Part shown: piece after piece, positions 36,333-44,502 of the stretch
Numbering within the stretch: position 1 is the stretch's first letter
Layout: each line of letters begins with the position of its first letter
NCBI GenBank assembly: GCA_021773135.1
Contig: JAJFKP010000014.1
Location: forward strand, 1 to 52,519
Direction of reading: 5' to 3'
Origin: Woeseiaceae bacterium
Lineage (GTDB): Bacteria > Pseudomonadota > Gammaproteobacteria > Steroidobacterales > Woeseiaceae
Length of the DNA stretch: 52,519 nucleotides
Made by a program: the position numbers and the translations under genes
The notes under the pieces: generated by a model
The model's database searches: none
Told to the model about the DNA's origin: nothing
The model's input: only the letters and a program-made list of their open reading frames with translations

Positions 36333-37466
36333 ATGACACGAAGCAACGTGCACATTTATCCCTCGGTGTTCAAATACGAATCGAGAATGCTGAAGGAGAC
36401 GCAGAGTATTCTTGACGCCAACCTGTGCGACAAAGTGATCATTCTCGCTAGCTACGCAGACGAGTTGCCGGAAGTTGAAGCAATTGACGGCAATCGCACC
36501 GTCGTGCGACTACGGCTTTTTTTCTCACGATTTCCCAAGAACCTGGTGACAGAGTCTTTCAAATTTACGGAACTGATGATCAGGTCGCTCTGGGCGTTGC
36601 GGCGGGTACGGGTGACGCACGTCAATGCGCATTCCCTTTCGGTGCTGCCGACGGCCGTGTTGTTCAGACTCTTCAAGCGAGCTCGTGTAATCTACGATGC
36701 GCATGAGCTTGAGACAGAGCGCTGGGGACTAACCGGTGCCCGCAAGCGAGTTTCGAAACTCATGGAGCGGACGCTGATGCCCTTCGTGTCGACAATTGTC
36801 GTGGTCGGCCCGTCAATCGCCAACTGGTACAGGCAGCACTACCCGGGCAAGCCAGTTTTCGTGGTCAGAAACATCCCTCACATTGCATCTCAGCGTAGCC
36901 AGGATCCAACGGTCTTAAGAAAGCACATTGGCGTATCGGATAGCGTCATTCTTCTGATCTACCAGGGATTGTTCGCAGAGGGTCGCGGCATAGCGATGAT
37001 GCTGGCGGCGCTCCGCAATACGGAAAATGCCAACGTGCATTGTGTTTTCATGGGCAATGGACCGCTGGAACCCGCCATAGCACAGGAAGCCGAACAAGCG
37101 CGCAACGTCCACCTGATCCCCCCGGTGGCGCCAGACGAGGTGCTCGCGTATTCCTGCGGCGCGGACGTGGGGCTGTGCATGATCGAAGATTGTTGCCTGA
37201 GCTATCACCTGAGCCTGCCAAACAAGTTTTTTGAATACATCTCTGCCGGTTTGCCCCTGATTATTTCGCCGTGCCCGGATCAAGAGGAAATAGTCGCTGC
37301 CTGCGGCAATGGCTGGATCGTCAGTGAGTCGGAAAGTGGGCTGACGGAATTTCTCGACCAACTCACGCGGGAAGAATTGCAAGGCAAAAAGATTGCGGCG
37401 AGTAAATCGAGAAGCCGGTTCGACTGGGACAAAGACGCCAGGAAGTACGTAAAGATATTCCAGTGA
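36333..37466 (+). CDS. Glycosyltransferase family 4, paralogue B
   Basis: A 377-residue GT-B enzyme, sister of the GT4 at 32377: VHIYPSVFKYESRMLKE at the N-terminus, YDAHELETERWGL, LLIYQGLFAEGRGIAMML and SLPNKFFEYISAGLPLII. The frame continues upstream to a TTG at 36309, but the ATG at 36333 matches the paralogue's start. It sits after the second amidotransferase just as paralogue A sits after the first, so the pair has been duplicated as a block. Its last four bases overlap the next gene (GTGA). Confidence 0.88.
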   Translation: MTRSNVHIYPSVFKYESRMLKETQSILDANLCDKVIILASYADELPEVEAIDGNRTVVRLRLFFSRFPKNLVTESFKFTELMIRSLWALRRVRVTHVNAHSLSVLPTAVLFRLFKRARVIYDAHELETERWGLTGARKRVSKLMERTLMPFVSTIVVVGPSIANWYRQHYPGKPVFVVRNIPHIASQRSQDPTVLRKHIGVSDSVILLIYQGLFAEGRGIAMMLAALRNTENANVHCVFMGNGPLEPAIAQEAEQARNVHLIPPVAPDEVLAYSCGADVGLCMIEDCCLSYHLSLPNKFFEYISAGLPLIISPCPDQEEIVAACGNGWIVSESESGLTEFLDQLTREELQGKKIAASKSRSRFDWDKDARKYVKIFQ

Positions 37467-38725
37467 GCAAACCATTAAATGTATGGATTGTCACCGTCGG
37501 TGAGCCACTACCGCTCGACGGCCCCAACGTGCGGCTGTATCGCAGCGGCATCCTGAGTTACCTGATGGCCGAGCAGGGTCACAGTGTCACCTGGTGGTCG
37601 TCAACCTTTGATCATGTTGCCAAGGTGCAGCGCGAAAGTCAGGAAAGAGACATTGTATTACAGCACAACCTGACATTAAGCCTGATGCGCGGACTTGGCT
37701 ACCGTCGCAACGTCTCTTTCCGCCGGCTGCTGGATCACGTATTCCTTGCTCGCGAGTTCAGAAAGCTCGCACCGACAAGACGCAAACCTGACGTCATACT
37801 CGTTTCTTATCCCACTATCGAACTTTGCTATGAAGCCATTCGTTTTGGCAAAAAATACGGCGTCCCGGTTGCAGTCGACGTCCGGGATTTGTGGCCGGAT
37901 ATCTTCGAACAGGCATTTCCGCGCGGCATGAGGAAAGCGGTTCACACACTGTTTTTTCCTCTTAACCGGAAGGCGCGACGAGTGTTTCAATCTGCAAACG
38001 CGATTACCGGGATTACCGACGAGATTGTCGACTGGGCAATTCGCAAGGGCGGTTCTGCGCGTCGAGCGCTGGACCGCGCATTTCCTTTCGCCTATGACGC
38101 ATCGGAGTCAGTGGATGAAGACAGGGCGGCAGCTGTCGATTTCTGGCAGCAACATGGCATCAATGAAAACGGGTGGAATATCTGTTTCTTTGGCACGCTT
38201 GGTCGGCAATTCGACCTGGGGACCGTCATCGGTGCGGCGCGCAGACTGTCGCAAACGCATCCGGAAGTCAGGTTCGTGATCTGCGGTGAGGGAGACCTGA
38301 AAAAACAGTTCGAACAACTGGCAGGTGACGTTCCATCGGTGGTGTTTCCCGGTTGGGTAAATCGCGTCCAGATCAGGGTCCTGATGGAAATATCACGCCT
38401 TGGGCTTGCGCCGTATTACCCATCCGCAGATTTCATGATGAGTCTCCCCAACAAGCCGATCGAATATATGTCTGCCGGGCTTCCGGTGCTGTCGACTATC
38501 GGCGGTGTCCTCGGAGATTTGCTTAGGCAAAAAGGTGCCGGAGTCGTATGTGAGGGCGCCAATGCAGAGTCCTTGTCGGCAAATATAGTCGAACTCATCA
38601 ATAGTCCGGACAAAATTGCACAAATGCGCGCGGCTTCCCTCGAGTTGTTTCAGGAGCGCTTCGACGCACAGCATGTGTATGCCGAATTCAGCCAGTATCT
38701 GCAGGAATTAGCTCAATCAGCGTGA
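37463..38725 (+). CDS. Glycosyltransferase family 4 (WbuB-like)
   Basis: A 420-residue GT-B enzyme, GTG start overlapping the previous stop. N-terminal half: VWIVTVGEPLPLDGPNVRLYRSG and DVRDLWPDIFEQAFP, the latter typical of WbuB-like FucNAc/QuiNAc-transferring GT4s. C-terminal half: CFFGTLGRQFDLGTVIGAA, VFPGWVNRVQIRVLM and SLPNKPIEYMSAGLPVL. It is not a close copy of paralogues A and B. A deoxy-amino-sugar donor would fit the WbpM-type dehydratase encoded at 44503, but this is inference. Confidence 0.87.
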   Translation: MSKPLNVWIVTVGEPLPLDGPNVRLYRSGILSYLMAEQGHSVTWWSSTFDHVAKVQRESQERDIVLQHNLTLSLMRGLGYRRNVSFRRLLDHVFLAREFRKLAPTRRKPDVILVSYPTIELCYEAIRFGKKYGVPVAVDVRDLWPDIFEQAFPRGMRKAVHTLFFPLNRKARRVFQSANAITGITDEIVDWAIRKGGSARRALDRAFPFAYDASESVDEDRAAAVDFWQQHGINENGWNICFFGTLGRQFDLGTVIGAARRLSQTHPEVRFVICGEGDLKKQFEQLAGDVPSVVFPGWVNRVQIRVLMEISRLGLAPYYPSADFMMSLPNKPIEYMSAGLPVLSTIGGVLGDLLRQKGAGVVCEGANAESLSANIVELINSPDKIAQMRAASLELFQERFDAQHVYAEFSQYLQELAQSA

Positions 38726-38804
38726 GTGGCTTCGAGCAACACACCGTCGTGCAATTGATCTATACTCCACGCGCGATCGGCTACAGAGCGGTGCCAGGAT
38801 CGGA

Positions 38805-39608
38805 ATGAATTCTGACAGCGGACATTCGAATTTTCAGACGGTAACCGAGATGCCGGGTGATCCGGTTTCGCGCATCCAGATAACGAGACTCCTGAGTCGG
38901 TATGGATGGGCAGCAGGCTATTGTCAGAACAAGGACGTTGTCGAAGCCGGTTGCGGTGCCGGGCCAGGCCTTGGGTTGCTCGAGCAGGCTTCCAAATCAC
39001 TGGAAGCGGGCGACTACTGCGAGCCTATTCTTGAACGGGCAAGGAGTCACTACGGAGAGCGGATTCCACTCAGTTGCTTCGACGCCCTTCAGATGCCGTT
39101 TGCGGACGCATCCAAGGATGTCGTCGTCTTGTTCGAGGCCATCTACTATCTGCCGAGCGCAAGCGATTTCCTGGTTGAATGCAAGCGTGTACTACGGCCC
39201 GGTGGAATCGTGTTGCTGGCTACGGCCAACAAGGATTTATGGGATTTTCACCCCAGTGCATTCAGCGTCAGGTACTACGGGGTGGTGGATCTAAAAGAAC
39301 TGTTCGCCGAGCATGGATTTGCGACACAATTCTTTGGGTTTGAACGAGCGGGACAGCCTTCGATCCGGGCGAAGGCGCTACGACTGATAAAACGAATCGC
39401 CGTTGCCAGTCGACTGATGCCAAAAACAATGGCTGGAAAACGCTGGCTAAAGCGACTGATTTTCGGCGCCCCGGTGCCGATGCCTAACGAATTGGTTCGT
39501 GTCGCAGACATGCCGCCCGATCCGGAGTTGCTAGCGGATTCCCGCCCGGATACAGTGCACCGGATTATTTATTGTGCAGCAACACTCGCTGGTCAGGATT
39601 GCGATTAA
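38805..39608 (+). CDS. Class I SAM-dependent methyltransferase
   Basis: A 267-residue methyltransferase. Motif I is VVEAGCGAGPGLGLLE (~45-60), the adenine-side region is FDALQMPFADASKDVV, and motif III is RVLRPGGIVLLATANKD. It resembles small-molecule methyltransferases of surface-polysaccharide clusters. The target sugar position is unknown. A TATACT box lies at 38761 without a clear -35. No signal peptide; cytoplasmic. Confidence 0.85.
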   Translation: MNSDSGHSNFQTVTEMPGDPVSRIQITRLLSRYGWAAGYCQNKDVVEAGCGAGPGLGLLEQASKSLEAGDYCEPILERARSHYGERIPLSCFDALQMPFADASKDVVVLFEAIYYLPSASDFLVECKRVLRPGGIVLLATANKDLWDFHPSAFSVRYYGVVDLKELFAEHGFATQFFGFERAGQPSIRAKALRLIKRIAVASRLMPKTMAGKRWLKRLIFGAPVPMPNELVRVADMPPDPELLADSRPDTVHRIIYCAATLAGQDCD

Positions 39609-39629
39609 CGGAAACCGGATGGAGACACG

Positions 39630-40745
39630 ATGTTAGCGAAAAGGGAGATCCCATTCTTCAATTATCCTGCGGTTTTCGCAGCCGATAGTGAAGAAATCAT
39701 GGCGTCGATCAGCGCCGTGCTTGCGCGGGGTGCCTATATCATGCAGGCGGAATTGACGGAGTTCGAGACGCAGCTGGCGAAATACGTGGGCATGAAGCAC
39801 GCCATCGGCGTTGGTGATGGCACCATGGCAATTCTGCTGCCGTTGCTGACCTGCGACTTGAGCCCAGGCGATGAGGTAATCGTGCCTTCTCACACATTTG
39901 TGGCATCTGCCGCCGCAATTCATCACGCCGGCGGCACGCCCGTGCCCGTTGACTGCGGCGCCGATCACCTGATCGACGCGAAATCAGTGCGGGCAGCCCT
40001 GAGCGACAGGACGCGCGGCATAATGCCCGTGCAACTCAATGGGCGTACAGCTGCAATGGACCCCATCATTGAGCTGGCACAAGAAAACGACCTGTTCATC
40101 GTTGAAGATTCCTGCCAGGCATTGGGCTCGACTTACAAAGGACGGCCGGCCGGTTCGTTTGGAATAGCGGGCGCCATTAGCTTTTATCCATCCAAGACAC
40201 TGGGGTGTCTTGGTGACGGCGGCGCAGTGCTGACCAATGATGAAACGGTCGCTCACAAGGTACGCTCGTTACGTGATCACGGGCGTGATGCGAGCGGCGA
40301 GGTATCGCGCTGGGGCTTCAATACGCGTCTGGATAACGTGCAGGCGGCCGTGCTGAATATCAAACTGAAAAGCTACGACAAAGCCATCAGTCACCGACGA
40401 CGACTGGCGGCAGTTTATGAGGAGCGCCTGCGGGGCGTATCGCAACTCCTGCTCCCACCGGCGCCGGATGCGTCGCCGGATCATTTCGATATTTATCAGA
40501 ATTACGAAATTGAAGCAGAGTCTCGTGATGCATTGCGTCAGCACCTTGTGGACAATGGCGTGCATACTATTCTGCAATGGGGAGGTATGGCGATACATCA
40601 GTTTTCCAAACTGGGATTCGACCAGACGCTGCCTTATACAGAAAGAATGGTAGACCGCTTCATGCTGCTGCCGATGAATACGTCCCTGAGCGATGCAGAT
40701 ATTCACTATGTGTGTGATCAAATCCTGGCATTTTACGAATCCTGA
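39630..40745 (+). CDS. DegT/DnrJ/EryC1-family sugar aminotransferase
   Basis: A 371-residue PLP enzyme, distinct from WbpE. It has GDGTMAILLPLL, the aspartate in VEDSCQALGSTYKG, the PLP lysine in SFYPSKTLGCLGDGGAVLT, and FNTRLDNVQAAVLNIK. This subgroup transaminates 3- or 4-keto nucleotide sugars. With a WbpM-type dehydratase nearby, a 4-keto-6-deoxy sugar is a plausible substrate; the split transketolase close by suggests a less usual one. Confidence 0.88.
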   Translation: MLAKREIPFFNYPAVFAADSEEIMASISAVLARGAYIMQAELTEFETQLAKYVGMKHAIGVGDGTMAILLPLLTCDLSPGDEVIVPSHTFVASAAAIHHAGGTPVPVDCGADHLIDAKSVRAALSDRTRGIMPVQLNGRTAAMDPIIELAQENDLFIVEDSCQALGSTYKGRPAGSFGIAGAISFYPSKTLGCLGDGGAVLTNDETVAHKVRSLRDHGRDASGEVSRWGFNTRLDNVQAAVLNIKLKSYDKAISHRRRLAAVYEERLRGVSQLLLPPAPDASPDHFDIYQNYEIEAESRDALRQHLVDNGVHTILQWGGMAIHQFSKLGFDQTLPYTERMVDRFMLLPMNTSLSDADIHYVCDQILAFYES

Positions 40746-40779
40746 TGGATCGCTGCCTACCACTGTTTTCGGATGAGCA

Positions 40780-41544
40780 ATGACCAATAAAAAACCGACG
40801 CCGGTATCCGCCGGGTTACGGACCACGGCGGAACAAGAGGAAGCCGGAAAAAATAAATCCTGTTTTGAGAGGAACTCATCTTCGTGGGAACAGAAGATGG
40901 AAACCTTTCCGAAATATGTGCGGCGGCAGAATCTTACCCGCTTCATCGCGCTGTACGAGATATTCAAACGAGTCCTTAACGTCAAGGGCTCGATCGTTGA
41001 ATGTGGCGTCAATCACGGATTTGGCGTGATGACCTGGGCCAAACTGTCTGCAATCCTTGAACCCGTAAACCTGACGCGACGCATTTACGGTTTCGATACG
41101 TTTTCCGGGTTTCCGAAAATTGCCGAGGAAGACCTGTCGGACCACAGCGCGCACGTCCGCGAAGGCGACCTGTTCGCTGATTCCTATGACGAGATCATGG
41201 CGCTGACGGCCATTCACGACAGCACTCGGTTTATCGGCCATGTGCCGAAAGTGGAGCTTGTGCGCGGCGACGCGGTGAAAACCATCCCTGAATTCATTAC
41301 GAGCAATCCACACGTCGTTGTCAGCCTGCTGTTCCTTGACTTCGATTTATACGAACCGACCAAAGTGGCGCTCGAAAACTTTCTCCCGCGGATGCCCAAG
41401 GGAGCAGTCATCGCTTTTGACGAGCTGGACAATCCGCTTTGGCCCGGAGAGACGCAGGCAATGCTGGAATTCCTCAAGGAACATCGTTTCCGGCTGGAGC
41501 GCTGCCCGTTTGACCCCTATATTGGTTTCGCTGTCCTGGATTAG
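40780..41544 (+). CDS. TylF/MycF-like sugar O-methyltransferase
   Basis: A 254-residue SAM- and metal-dependent methyltransferase of the TylF/MycF group, which also contains dTDP-hexose 3-O-methyltransferases. SAM-binding region: GSIVECGVNHGFGVMTWA. Further blocks: IYGFDTFSGFP, RGDAVKTIPEF, and LLFLDFDLYEPTKVALE, whose aspartates would bind the metal. Five bases separate it from the transketolase genes, so it is co-transcribed with them. The methylated sugar and position are not known. Confidence 0.83.
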   Translation: MTNKKPTPVSAGLRTTAEQEEAGKNKSCFERNSSSWEQKMETFPKYVRRQNLTRFIALYEIFKRVLNVKGSIVECGVNHGFGVMTWAKLSAILEPVNLTRRIYGFDTFSGFPKIAEEDLSDHSAHVREGDLFADSYDEIMALTAIHDSTRFIGHVPKVELVRGDAVKTIPEFITSNPHVVVSLLFLDFDLYEPTKVALENFLPRMPKGAVIAFDELDNPLWPGETQAMLEFLKEHRFRLERCPFDPYIGFAVLD

Positions 41545-41549
41545 AACCT

Positions 41550-42380
41550 ATGCGCGAAAATGCGACCAGGTGCAAAGTGACAACGCTCGCAAGCAAGATT
41601 CGACGCAGCGTTGTGGAGATGACGCACCTCGGCAAAAGTTCACATGTCGGATCCGCTTTGTCGATAGCCGATATCCTTGCAGTGTTGTACGGCGAAATCC
41701 TGCAGGTCGATCCGGACGAACCGTCGAAGGCCGATCGGGACCGGTTTCTGCTGAGCAAAGGTCACGCCGGAGCCGCAGTTTATGCTGCACTCGCGCATTC
41801 TGGATTCATGCCTGAGGACGTCCTGGCTCAGCATTATCAGAATGGTTCAAAGCTCAGCGGGCATGTGTCCCACAAAGGCGTGCCGGGCGTTGAGCTGTCA
41901 ACCGGGTCGCTCGGTCACGGACTGGGTGTCGCGACCGGCATGGCGAAGGCAGCAAAACTTCAAAAACGCGACCATCGGGTCTATTGCCTGCTGAGTGATG
42001 GTGAATGTGATGAAGGGTCCAATTGGGAGGCAATCCTGTTCGCTGCCCACCACAAGCTGGACAACCTGACGGCCATCGTCGACTACAACAAGATCCAGAG
42101 TCTCGCGCCCGTAGCGGACACGCTAGGACTGGAACCATTCGCCGACAAGTGGAAAGCGTTTGGCTGGAACGTTGTCGAAGTTGACGGTCATGATCATGCT
42201 GATTTGCGTGCGGCATTCGCCAATGGCCAGCCTGCGAGTGGCCAACAACCGAATTGCGTCATCTGTCATACCACCAAGGGCAAAGGTGTGTCCTTCATGG
42301 AAGACAGCGTTTTGTGGCATTACCGGACACCCCAGGGCGACGAGTACGATGCGGCCGTAAAGGAACTGGATAATGCGTGA
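41550..42380 (+). CDS. Transketolase-like enzyme, N-terminal (ThDP-binding) subunit
   Basis: A 276-residue half-transketolase. ThDP-related features are intact: HLGKSSHVGSALSIADIL, KGHAGAAVYAAL, the STGSLGHGLGVATGMA loop, and the metal motif SDGECDEGSNWEA. In split transketolases this subunit binds the diphosphate and metal. The gene overlaps its C-terminal partner by eight bases. It is placed among sugar-modification genes, not with pentose-phosphate genes. Confidence 0.9.
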   Translation: MRENATRCKVTTLASKIRRSVVEMTHLGKSSHVGSALSIADILAVLYGEILQVDPDEPSKADRDRFLLSKGHAGAAVYAALAHSGFMPEDVLAQHYQNGSKLSGHVSHKGVPGVELSTGSLGHGLGVATGMAKAAKLQKRDHRVYCLLSDGECDEGSNWEAILFAAHHKLDNLTAIVDYNKIQSLAPVADTLGLEPFADKWKAFGWNVVEVDGHDHADLRAAFANGQPASGQQPNCVICHTTKGKGVSFMEDSVLWHYRTPQGDEYDAAVKELDNA

Positions 42381-43293
42381 CAGCGTAGTCGGCAGGTTGA
42401 CTGAGCTTGCCCAAGAGGATCAGCGCATCATTCTGATTACCGGCGACCTGGGCTTCGGAGTATTGAATGAATACCGTGAAAAGTGCGCCGACCAGTTCAT
42501 CAACGCAGGTGTCGCCGAGCAGAACATGACCGGCGTGGCGACCGGAATGGCGCTGGAGGGCATGATTGTCTTTACCTATTCGATCGGGAATTTCCCGACG
42601 CTGCGTTGCCTGGAACAGATTCGCAACGATGCCTGTTACCACAATGCGAACGTAAAAATACTGGCGGTAGGAGGCGGCTTCTCTTATGGCCAGCTGGGCA
42701 TGTCGCATCACGCGACCGAAGACCTGAGCATCATGCGAGCGCTTCCGAACATGCAGGTCATTGCGCCGTCAGACCCCTGGCAGGCGCGCCTTGCTGTGGA
42801 TTTCCTGGTCGAGCATCCCGGGCCGTGCTACCTGCGCATCGACAAGTCGGGCGCGGGTCTTGAGCCTCCGGAGGAGGGCGGATTCACTGCAGGCAAGGCT
42901 CGCGTACTCAGCGAAGGCAGTGACATCGCAATCATCGGCGCTGGCGGTATTCTTGCTGAATGCATAGAGGCCGCTGATGGGCTCAAGGGTGCAGGCGTAT
43001 CCGCCGGCGTGATTGAAATGGCCACGGTGAAACCGGTCGACGTCGACGCTATTCTCGCAGCGGCCCGGCGTGTACCCGTAATCGTGACCGTCGAGGAGCA
43101 CTCAGTAATTGGCGGCCTGGGTGGCGCAGTTGCCGAAGTTCTCGCGGAACATGGCTGTCCTGCTCGTCTCGTTCGTATCGGACTCCCTGACGTCTACTCC
43201 AGTGTCGTTGGTTCGCAGGAGTACCTGCGGAATTACTATGCAATGGACGCGGCTGCAATTGTGCAGAGAACAAAAGCGGCAGTAGCTGCCTGA
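42373..43293 (+). CDS. Transketolase-like enzyme, C-terminal subunit
   Basis: A 306-residue partner of the preceding gene. The pyrimidine-binding domain has the catalytic-type glutamate in INAGVAEQNMTGVATGMA. Also present are TYSIGNFPTLRCLEQIRND, GQLGMSHHATEDLSIMRALP and a C-terminal domain with IGAGGILAECIEAAD. Together the subunits can transfer a two-carbon ketol unit, or form a related ThDP enzyme. The next gene begins five bases later. Confidence 0.9.
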   Translation: MRDSVVGRLTELAQEDQRIILITGDLGFGVLNEYREKCADQFINAGVAEQNMTGVATGMALEGMIVFTYSIGNFPTLRCLEQIRNDACYHNANVKILAVGGGFSYGQLGMSHHATEDLSIMRALPNMQVIAPSDPWQARLAVDFLVEHPGPCYLRIDKSGAGLEPPEEGGFTAGKARVLSEGSDIAIIGAGGILAECIEAADGLKGAGVSAGVIEMATVKPVDVDAILAAARRVPVIVTVEEHSVIGGLGGAVAEVLAEHGCPARLVRIGLPDVYSSVVGSQEYLRNYYAMDAAAIVQRTKAAVAA

Positions 43294-43298
43294 AAACG

Positions 43299-44036
43299 AT
43301 GCAGCGATTGGTTGATATCATTGTCTCCCTGCTGGGCCTGATAGTGGCCGCGCCAATACTGCTCGTATTCATTATTGCTATCTGGCTGCAGGATTTTCAT
43401 TCGCCCTTCTACGTTGCTGATCGCATCGGCCGGCATGGGCGCAAATTCAGAATGGCGAAACTGCGCTCGATGGTGGTCGATGCCGATCGCAGCGGGGTCA
43501 CGTCTACTTCCGAGAACGACCAGCGAGTCACCACGGTTGGACGGTTGATTCGGGCCTTCAAGCTGGATGAAATCACACAGCTTTTCAACGTACTCAAGGG
43601 TGAAATGAGCCTGGTCGGACCGCGGCCCAATGTCATGCGCTGGGGCGTCGAGCTGTATACCGATGTTGAGAAGCAGCTGCTGACGGTACGCCCCGGCATA
43701 ACCGACCTTGCTTCCATCGTCTTCGCCGACGAAGGTGCGATTCTCGCGGATCGGGAGAATCCGGATCTTGCCTATAATCAGCTAATCAGGCCCTGGAAAA
43801 ATCGACTGGCCCTCGTCACCGTCGGAAATTGTTCCATGAGTTGCTACCTGCGCATCATCTGGCTGACGATTGTCGGCATCCTATCGAGGCCGATGGCGCT
43901 TGCCGGGGTCCAGGACATCCTGCGGGGCCTCGGCGCTGACGAAGACCTGCTGCGGGTTGCCAACAGAACAGAACCCCTGGCGCCGGCACCACCGCCCGGA
44001 GCCAGTGAGATAGTCACCTCCAGGGAATTCGCGTAG
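43299..44036 (+). CDS. Initiating phosphoglycosyl transferase (PglC/WcaJ-type bacterial sugar transferase)
   Basis: A 245-residue monotopic PGT. A re-entrant hydrophobic helix at ~5-29 is followed by RIGRHGRKFRMAKLRSM, the catalytic Asp90-Glu91 in RAFKLDEITQLFNVLKGEMSLVGPRP, and a PG-x-T/S block RPGITDLASI. It joins the first sugar-1-phosphate to undecaprenyl phosphate on the cytoplasmic side. It has a C-terminal extension of ~50 residues with a second hydrophobic part. The nucleotide sugar used is unknown; a diNAc- or QuiNAc-type UDP sugar from the WbpM route would fit. Confidence 0.9.
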   Translation: MQRLVDIIVSLLGLIVAAPILLVFIIAIWLQDFHSPFYVADRIGRHGRKFRMAKLRSMVVDADRSGVTSTSENDQRVTTVGRLIRAFKLDEITQLFNVLKGEMSLVGPRPNVMRWGVELYTDVEKQLLTVRPGITDLASIVFADEGAILADRENPDLAYNQLIRPWKNRLALVTVGNCSMSCYLRIIWLTIVGILSRPMALAGVQDILRGLGADEDLLRVANRTEPLAPAPPPGASEIVTSREFA

Positions 44037-44502
44037 ACTCGCGCGCAACCTTTCCGGGAAATCCCCGACTTGGGCTGCGGAGACAAAACCAACCGGCACC
44101 CCGACTTCCGTCGCTTCCAGCTCGTCCGACCTGGCGTTCCAGCCAGCCGGTGCCGATGTGCCAGCGCGCGGCTGCCGGAAGACTGTCTGGACCGAGTCTA
44201 AACATCGACAGAATCGGGCAGCTCGGTCACACGCTGGAATAATTATGTCAAAGCGACCTCATATGTAGTAAATTAATCCCAGTTTTCAGGAACTTGGCAA
44301 ATATATGGAGATTAATGCTTGATCGCGATTATTGGGAGGTGTCGCTTTCAAAATCAGTTTTCCTGTTACGTTTCAACTTTCCGAACCAATAAATATTTCG
44401 GCGCGGTCCACCGCACACGAATTCGCGCGTTAGTGAACCAGTTCTCTGAAAAACCCATCGACATTATGTCTAAATAAAAGCCAGCCACGGAATCAATAAG
44501 AA
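44037..44502. other. 466-base intergenic region before wbpM
   Basis: No gene is supported. The first ~180 bases are GC-rich and contain a long-range inverted repeat CGGCACC (44094-44100) / GGTGCCG (44149-44155) and a small CTGG/CCAG hairpin inside it; there is no T-run. From ~44235 to 44500 the sequence becomes distinctly AT-rich, the largest such stretch in the window, consistent with a promoter or silenced region for the wbpM gene. Confidence 0.45.

Noticed and set aside
10389-44502. JUMPstart/ops (GGCGGTAG) antitermination site
   Set aside because: The octamer was only noticed inside coding sequences (for example near 16661 and 42664), not in the leaders of the sugar operons.
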